Part shown: positions 4,740 to 9,346 of the stretch, piece after piece | How the letters are laid out: the number at the start of each line of letters is the position of its first letter | How positions within the stretch are numbered: the stretch's first letter is position 1 | DNA from: Acetobacteraceae bacterium | GTDB taxonomy: Bacteria > Pseudomonadota > Alphaproteobacteria > Acetobacterales > Acetobacteraceae | Direction: 5' to 3' | NCBI GenBank assembly: GCA_025356735.1 | Contig: JANXRT010000107.1 | Coordinates: forward strand, 1 to 9,346 | DNA length: 9,346 nucleotides | Position numbers and translations under genes: made by a program | Notes under the pieces: generated by a model | Told to the model about the DNA's origin: nothing | What the model saw: the letters and a program-made list of their open reading frames with translations, nothing else | Database searches by the model: none

Positions 4740-5480
4740 TTAGCCAATCCGCATAAGTCGCGCCGCATGGGCGCGCAGCCATGGCACCGCTTCCGCCATA
4801 TGCGGTGTCATCTCGTTCACCGCGAGCCAAAAGTTCTTCCCATGGTTCATGTGCCGAAGGTGCCCGACCTCATGGGCCGCCACGTAGTCCTGCACGAACG
4901 CCGGTGCCAGAACCAGGCGCCAGCTAAACGCCAGGCTGCCGTCGGGCGCGCAGCTGCCCCACCGGCTGCTGGTGTCCTTCACCGTCACCCGCTTGGCGCG
5001 CACCCCGGCGACTCTCGACTTCTCCGCGACCAGGGGCACCAGCCGCCGGCGGGCTTCGGCGCGCAGGAAATCATGTGTGCGCCGTTCCAGGAATTCCGCG
5101 GCGCCGGTAATGACCAGCTCGCCCGCCTCGATGCGCGAGCCGGAGCCCGGGCGTGAGCCTGAGCCTGAGCCATGCCCCGGCACGTGGCGAAGGCGATGCG
5201 GCACGTCGTCGATCGGAATGACCGCACCATCGACGAACGGCACCGCGCCGGGCAACGCGCGCAGCCGGGCCGTCAGCCAGTCGATGTGGCTGTGAAGCAA
5301 AGCGAGCCCGGCGCGACGGCTTGCCCGTGCCGGCAGCGTCACGATGATGCCGCCGTCGCGCGGGTCAATGCGCAGGCTGACCCGCCGCGCCCGCGCGCTG
5401 CGGCGCCACGCGACCGCGGTCAAGCCGGTCGGCAGCATCAGCATCTCGGGCGGCGGGGCCTCCACGCGGGATGGCGGCAA
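4740..5480 (-). CDS. YgjP-type (DUF45) putative zinc metallohydrolase
   Basis: This is a 246-residue cytoplasmic protein of the YgjP/DUF45 M48-like metal-dependent hydrolase family. The family motif RWGSC is at 173-177. The zinc site is HEVGH (203-207) with a third ligand His213 in the HLRHMNHGKNFW segment. The N-terminal half carries the usual RRSARARRVSLRIDP strand (26-40). The biological substrate of this family is not settled. Residues 104-115 are an unusual Gly-Ser low-complexity stretch, encoded by a hexanucleotide repeat. The longest frame starts with TTG 5480, which has AGGA 4 nt upstream and lies 6 nt after the preceding stop codon. ATG 5444 (residue 13) is an alternative with GGAGG about 14 nt upstream. 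It is the last gene of the secA-side cluster and ends before the AT-rich PEP-CTERM promoter region. Confidence 0.88.
   Translation of the reverse strand: MPPSRVEAPPPEMLMLPTGLTAVAWRRSARARRVSLRIDPRDGGIIVTLPARASRRAGLALLHSHIDWLTARLRALPGAVPFVDGAVIPIDDVPHRLRHVPGHGSGSGSRPGSGSRIEAGELVITGAAEFLERRTHDFLRAEARRRLVPLVAEKSRVAGVRAKRVTVKDTSSRWGSCAPDGSLAFSWRLVLAPAFVQDYVAAHEVGHLRHMNHGKNFWLAVNEMTPHMAEAVPWLRAHAARLMRIG
5137..5172. repeat. imperfect hexanucleotide tandem repeat inside the YgjP-type gene
   Basis: Six in-register hexamers on the plus strand read GAGCCG, GAGCCC, GGGCGT, GAGCCT, GAGCCT, GAGCCA. In the protein they encode (Gly-Ser)x3-Arg-Pro-(Gly-Ser)x2. The unit keeps frame, so copy-number change would lengthen or shorten a flexible linker without breaking the gene. 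Confidence 0.7.
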
Positions 5481-5486
5481 GCTGTC

Positions 5487-6407
5487 CTACGCGGCCTTGG
5501 CGAGGATGATGCCGCAGGCATCCATCGCCGCATGGATTTTTTCGACCTGCTCGGCCGAAAGTTTCAGATGTGGCGGGCGGATGTTGGTCCATCCGGCGTC
5601 GCCGGTATGACGTGCCTTGAGCGCCTTCAGACCGGGAATCAGCGGCACCGAGGTCACGGCGCGACGGGTGGCTGTCAGCACCGCCTGCGCCGCGGCACCC
5701 TTAGCATTGTCCCAATTCGCGTAAACTTCAGCGGCGATGGCGCAATTCACGTTCGCGGCGGCGGTGATGCAGCCGGCGCCGTTCGCTTTCAGAAGGTTTT
5801 GCAGCAGGCTGTCGTCGCCGGCATAGACCTCGAAGCCATCGGCGGAAAAGTGGTCGGCATAGCTGCGCGTGTTGGCCCAGTCGCCGCTGCTGTCTTTTAC
5901 CCCGGCAAACACGCCGGGATATGCCGCCAGCAGCCGGCCGATCAGGTCGATGCCGAACGGCACCGCCGATTGCGCCGGAAAGTGATACAGGTAGATCCTG
6001 ATGCCGCCGCCGACCCGCTGCACGACCTCGGAGAAATAGGCGAACAGCCCGTCATCGCTCGGGTTCTTGTAAAAGAACGGCGGCAGCAGCAACGCGCCCC
6101 GGCAGCCCAGCGCCGCCGCCGCGCGGGTCAGCTTCACGGTGTCGGTCAGGGCCGGGGTGCCGGTGCCGGGCATCAGCTTCGCCGCCGGAATGCCGAGCCC
6201 GACCAGGCCCTGCACGGTCTCGATCCGCTCCTCGATGCCGATGCTGTTGGCCTCGCCGGTGGTGCCGAGGACGCCCAACCCGTTGCAGCCGTTCGCCAGC
6301 AGCCAGCGGCAATGCGCCGCCATGCGGTCGAGGTCGATCGACAGGTCGTCGTGCATCGGGGTCAGCACGGCGGCATTGACGCCACCATAGAGCGCGTTCG
6401 CCAACAT
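5487..6407 (-). CDS. DapA/NAL-superfamily (dihydrodipicolinate synthase-like) aldolase or lyase
   Basis: This 306-residue TIM-barrel class I aldolase-family protein shows GTTGEANS (48-55), the Tyr141 region YLYHFP (139-144), the Schiff-base Lys171 in GVKDSSGDW (169-177), YAGDD (195-199) and GAGCITAAANVN (210-221). The family forms an imine between the lysine and a 2-oxoacid such as pyruvate. True DapA has YNVPxRT, whose Arg binds the substrate carboxylate; here the stretch is YHFPAQSAV with no Arg. A role in lysine synthesis is therefore unlikely, and a sugar-acid, hydroxyproline or other 2-oxoacid aldolase/dehydratase is more probable. I chose ATG 6407 because GGAG stands 7 nt upstream; the frame runs on to 6605, but the added residues are the shadow of the YcgN gene. 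It begins 4 nt after the YcgN stop, so translation is probably coupled. Confidence 0.9.
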   Translation of the reverse strand: MLANALYGGVNAAVLTPMHDDLSIDLDRMAAHCRWLLANGCNGLGVLGTTGEANSIGIEERIETVQGLVGLGIPAAKLMPGTGTPALTDTVKLTRAAAALGCRGALLLPPFFYKNPSDDGLFAYFSEVVQRVGGGIRIYLYHFPAQSAVPFGIDLIGRLLAAYPGVFAGVKDSSGDWANTRSYADHFSADGFEVYAGDDSLLQNLLKANGAGCITAAANVNCAIAAEVYANWDNAKGAAAQAVLTATRRAVTSVPLIPGLKALKARHTGDAGWTNIRPPHLKLSAEQVEKIHAAMDACGIILAKAA

Positions 6408-6411
6408 ATCT

Positions 6412-6906
6412 TTACTCCGTTTTCCGGATGCGGCCGGTTGCCGCACGACGCGCCGATCTTGGGGCCTTGCCCGGCCAATCCACGATATGATGTTCAAGCG
6501 GCCCCGCCTCGCGCTCGTCGATGGCGCGGCCCGAGACCGACACGCCGGCGGTGTGCACGGTATTCGGATCGCCCGACACCAAGGGGTGCCACCAGGCGAG
6601 GTCACGCCCCTCGGCCAGCCGGCGGTAGGCGCAGGACGGCGGCAGCCAATCGATCTGATCGAGCACGGTGGGCGTCAGGCTGATGCAGTCAGGCACCTTG
6701 GTGCGGCGGTTGGCATAGTCGCCGCATTTCGAGGTGCCGAGGTCGAGCAGCCGGCAGGCGACGTTGGTGTAGGCCAGGTCGCCGGTCTCATCGAAACGCA
6801 GCTTGTGCAGGCAGCACCGGCCGCAGCCGTCGCACAGCGATTCCCACTCGTCCCGGCTCATCGAGGCGAGGCTTTTCACTTTCCAGAACGGAGGGTCGGC
6901 GACCAT
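6412..6906 (-). CDS. YcgN-type (UPF0260) cysteine-cluster protein
   Basis: This is a 164-residue cytoplasmic protein of the YcgN/UPF0260 family, related to the YkgJ-type Fe-S or zinc cluster proteins. It has the conserved cysteine pattern CDGCGRCC (Cys25, 28, 31, 32), then Cys51, Cys61, Cys74 and Cys92, plus the family features WESLCDGCG and LPPSCAYR. The cluster probably binds metal; the molecular function is not known. The C-terminal 20 or so residues are basic and look unstructured. It starts at ATG 6906, about 29 nt after the secA stop, and has only a weak Shine-Dalgarno. It is probably transcribed together with secA and the two genes that follow. Confidence 0.92.
   Translation of the reverse strand: MVADPPFWKVKSLASMSRDEWESLCDGCGRCCLHKLRFDETGDLAYTNVACRLLDLGTSKCGDYANRRTKVPDCISLTPTVLDQIDWLPPSCAYRRLAEGRDLAWWHPLVSGDPNTVHTAGVSVSGRAIDEREAGPLEHHIVDWPGKAPRSARRAATGRIRKTE
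6415..6418 (-). promoter_or_regulatory. ribosome binding site of the DapA-like gene inside the YcgN end
   Basis: GGAG lies in the last codons (ACG GAG TAA) of the YcgN gene and 7 nt before ATG 6407. This fixes the start of the DapA-like gene and suggests coupled translation. Confidence 0.75.
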
Positions 6907-6935
6907 GCTTTCAGTCTAGCGCGCCTTGCCGGCTT

Positions 6936-9346
6936 TTACAGCCGCCCATGGCAATGCTTGAACTTCTTTCCCGATCCGCAAGGGCACAGCGCATTGCGCG
7001 GGCTCTGACGCCAGGTTGCCGGATCGTTCGGGTCCACTGCCTCGGCGCGCACCGGCAATGGTGCCAGGCCACTTCCGGCCGCGAGCGGCGCCGGCTGGCC
7101 GTACTCCGCCATGGCCATTTCCGGCACCGGGTGGTTTTCGAAGGTGCGGGCGAAATCGGGTTCCGGCGGATCCGGCGGCGCCAGCTCGACGCGCGACAGC
7201 ATCGTCGTGACGCGCTCCTTGAGCTCGTCGAGCATGGCGTTGAACAGCGCAAACGCCTCGCTTTTATACTCGTTCAGCGGATCGCGCTGGCCATAGGCGC
7301 GCAGGCCGATGCCCTGGCGCAGATGGTCCAGCGCCAGCAGATGCTCCTTCCACACCGCATCGAGCGTCTGCAACAGCAGGGACTTCTCGATGTAGCGCAT
7401 CAGCCCGGGCCCGAGATTGGCTGCCTTGGCCGCCATCGTGCTGTCGGCAGCGGCCTCGATCCGCTCGCGCAGCGCGGTCTCGTCGATGCCCTCCTCGCTT
7501 CCCCACTCGACCACAGGCAAGGCGACGTTCAGCGTCCGACCGACATCCTCGGCAAGCCCGGCAAGCTCCCACTGCTCCGACAGCGCCTTGGCCGGAATGC
7601 GCCGCGCCACCATCGCATGCAGCACCTCGCCGCGCATTTCGGCCACTGTCTCGGCGACGTCGTCGGCGCGCATGAACTCCCGGCGTTGCGCATAGACTTC
7701 TTTGCGCTGCGCGTTCATCACGTCGTCGTATTTGAGCACGTTCTTGCGGGTGTCGAAGTTGCGCGCCTCGACCTTCTTCTGCGCCTTTTCCAGCGCCTTG
7801 TTGATCCATGGATGAACAATCGCCTCGCCCTCCTTGAGGCCGAGTCGCGCCAGCATCCCGCCCATCCGGTCGGAGCCGAAGATGCGCATCAGGTCGTCTT
7901 CCAGCGACAGGAAGAAGCGCGAGCCGCCAGGGTCGCCCTGGCGCCCGGCGCGGCCGCGCAGCTGGTTGTCGATGCGCCGGCTTTCGTGCCGCTCCGTGCC
8001 GATCACAAGCAGCCCACCGGAGGCTTTCACCGCATCGTGGTTCTTGGCAACTTCGACGCGGATCGCTGCTTCGCGGGCCTCATGCATGGCTATGTCGGAG
8101 ATGGCGGCGAGCTCGGTCTTGACCCGCATCTCGACGTTGCCGCCGAGCTTTATGTCGGTTCCGCGGCCGGCCATGTTGGTGGCGATGGTGATGGCACCTG
8201 GCGCGCCGGCCTGCGAGACGATGGTCGCCTCCTGCTCATGGAAGCGCGCGTTCAGCACCGCGTGCGGCACCTTCTTCTTGTTAAGCAACGCGCTGATGGT
8301 TTCCGACTTTTCGATGCTGGTGGTGCCGACCAGTACCGGTTGGCCACGCGTGCGGGCGTCCTCGATCAGGGTCGCCACTGCCTCATATTTTTCGCCGGCG
8401 GAGCGATAAACCTCGTCGTCCTGGTCCTTCCGTGTGACAGGGACGTTGGTCGGGATTTCCAGCACCTCGAGCTTGTAGATCTCGGCGAACTCATCGGCCT
8501 CGGTCATCGCCGTGCCGGTCATGCCGCCGAGCTTGGGGTACAGGCGAAAATAGTTCTGGAAGGTGATCGAAGCCAGGGTCTGGTTCTCGGCCTGGACGGT
8601 GACGCCCTCCTTGGCTTCCAGCGCCTGATGCAGCCCATCGGAGTAGCGGCGGCCCTCCATCATGCGGCCAGTGAACTCGTCGATCAGGACGACCTTGTCG
8701 TCGCGCACGATGTAGTCCACGTCGCGGGTGAACAGCGTGTTGGCGCGCAGCGACTGCTGGACGTGGTGCACGACCGAGACGTTGAAGATGTCGTACAGGT
8801 TGCCTTCGGTGATGATCCCGGCATCCTTCAGCATGTCCTCAACCCGCTCCGAGCCCATCTCGGTCATCGAGCAGGTGCGGAACTTTTCGTCTTTGTCATA
8901 GGTCTCGGGGTCCACCACCAGCTGCTTCACCACGCCGTCCACGCGGCGGTACAGATCGGAAGAATCCTCGGCCGGGCCGGAGATGATCAGCGGCGTGCGC
9001 GCCTCGTCGATCAGGATGCTGTCAACCTCATCGACGATGGCGAAGAAGAAATCGCGCTGCACCATGTCGTCCAGCCGGTACTTCATGTTGTCGCGCAGAT
9101 AGTCGAAGCCGAACTCGTTGTTCGTGCCGTAGGTCACATCCGAGCCATAGGCCTGCTTGCGTTCCTCGTCGGTGAGACCGTGCACGATGCAGCCGACGCT
9201 GAGGCCGAGGAACTTGTAAATCTGGCCCATCCATTCCGCGTCGCGCTTGGCGAGATAGTCGTTCACGGTGACGACATGCACGCCTTCTCCGGCAAGCGCG
9301 TTCAGAAAGACGGGCAGGGTCGCGACGAGCGTCTTGCCTTCGCCGG
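6936..9346 (-). CDS. secA: SecA preprotein translocase ATPase, 5' end outside the window
   Basis: SecA is the ATPase motor that pushes unfolded preproteins through SecYEG at the inner membrane. About 802 residues are visible. The window cuts within the Walker A loop, whose remainder GEGKT is encoded at the extreme right edge (about 9330-9344). By comparison with E. coli SecA, roughly 100-110 N-terminal residues are missing. Clear motifs follow: VVTVNDYLAKRDAEWMG, DEVD in the Walker B segment (near 9025), DEARTPLIISGP, FTGRMMEGRRYSDG, GMTGTAMTEADEF, ATNMAGRGTDIKLGGN and QLRGRAGRQGDPG of the second RecA fold. The tail ends in a zinc motif CPCGSGKKFKHCH (about 6945-6986) that in other bacteria contacts SecB and lipids. 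The frame is intact, with a normal length for alphaproteobacteria. It leads a same-strand set with the three genes that follow. Confidence 0.99.
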   Translation of the reverse strand, partial: GEGKTLVATLPVFLNALAGEGVHVVTVNDYLAKRDAEWMGQIYKFLGLSVGCIVHGLTDEERKQAYGSDVTYGTNNEFGFDYLRDNMKYRLDDMVQRDFFFAIVDEVDSILIDEARTPLIISGPAEDSSDLYRRVDGVVKQLVVDPETYDKDEKFRTCSMTEMGSERVEDMLKDAGIITEGNLYDIFNVSVVHHVQQSLRANTLFTRDVDYIVRDDKVVLIDEFTGRMMEGRRYSDGLHQALEAKEGVTVQAENQTLASITFQNYFRLYPKLGGMTGTAMTEADEFAEIYKLEVLEIPTNVPVTRKDQDDEVYRSAGEKYEAVATLIEDARTRGQPVLVGTTSIEKSETISALLNKKKVPHAVLNARFHEQEATIVSQAGAPGAITIATNMAGRGTDIKLGGNVEMRVKTELAAISDIAMHEAREAAIRVEVAKNHDAVKASGGLLVIGTERHESRRIDNQLRGRAGRQGDPGGSRFFLSLEDDLMRIFGSDRMGGMLARLGLKEGEAIVHPWINKALEKAQKKVEARNFDTRKNVLKYDDVMNAQRKEVYAQRREFMRADDVAETVAEMRGEVLHAMVARRIPAKALSEQWELAGLAEDVGRTLNVALPVVEWGSEEGIDETALRERIEAAADSTMAAKAANLGPGLMRYIEKSLLLQTLDAVWKEHLLALDHLRQGIGLRAYGQRDPLNEYKSEAFALFNAMLDELKERVTTMLSRVELAPPDPPEPDFARTFENHPVPEMAMAEYGQPAPLAAGSGLAPLPVRAEAVDPNDPATWRQSPRNALCPCGSGKKFKHCHGRL

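Noticed and set aside
3858..4740. Mobile element carrying the PEP-CTERM gene
   Set aside because: GC is low, but there is no transposase, terminal inverted repeat or target duplication at the borders.
4552..4830. Minus-strand open frame spanning the YgjP end and the AT-rich intergenic region
   Set aside because: Its first part is the YgjP coding sequence in another frame, and the rest runs through promoter elements. No start with a ribosome site gives a sensible product.
6408..6605. 66-residue N-terminal extension of the DapA-like protein
   Set aside because: It overlaps the YcgN gene in another frame, and the ATG at 6407 has a strong ribosome site and matches the family start.
5172..6683. 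Plus-strand open frame of 503 codons
   Set aside because: It is antisense to the YgjP-type, DapA-like and YcgN-type genes, all of which have catalytic or metal-binding motifs in the opposite strand.
1..9346. CRISPR array or defence/novel system cluster
   Set aside because: No spaced direct repeats and no nuclease, toxin-antitoxin or defence-type domains. The genes are mostly housekeeping.

Overview
The window is high-GC chromosomal DNA from an alphaproteobacterium, most likely of the Acetobacteraceae/Rhodospirillales type. I infer this from the style of the proteins, the tRNA-Leu(UAA), a SecA with a C-terminal zinc motif, and a GC-rich palindromic intergenic element. The taxonomic call is a judgement from the sequence, not a search result. 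There are nine well-supported genes (eight protein-coding, one tRNA) and two doubtful small ORFs. I see no insertion sequence, integrase, phage gene or CRISPR array.

Left part (1-2054), all on the minus strand. Transcription runs from a D-2-hydroxyacid dehydrogenase (start 1961), through a tRNA-Leu that begins 6 nt after its stop codon, to a MaoC-like hotdog dehydratase. Two small, proline-rich, overlapping ORFs follow. The intergenic DNA at 1962-2054 separates the dehydrogenase from the divergent penicillin-binding protein gene and carries a compact GC-rich multi-hairpin element.

Middle (2055-4739). A compact bifunctional class A penicillin-binding protein (plus strand) converges on a PEP-CTERM exported protein gene (minus strand). 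The junction is a perfect 14-bp hairpin with the PBP stop codon in its loop. The PEP-CTERM gene and its upstream DNA are clearly lower in GC than their neighbours; one 60-nt block is 33% GC. The upstream DNA carries a near-consensus sigma-54 (-24/-12) promoter with inverted repeats where an enhancer-binding protein would sit. This is the most interesting part of the window.

Right part (4740-9346), all on the minus strand. secA (5' end cut by the window edge) is followed by a YcgN-type cysteine-cluster protein, a DapA-superfamily aldolase/lyase and a YgjP-type metallohydrolase. The gaps are about 29, 4 and 6 nt, which suggests co-transcription. These are housekeeping-type genes and do not form an obvious single pathway.

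Functionally, the window mixes protein export (SecA), cell-wall synthesis (PBP), surface or extracellular-matrix protein sorting (PEP-CTERM) and general metabolism. SecA would drive Sec export of the PEP-CTERM precursor, but the exosortase and EPS genes expected to act on it are not in this window.
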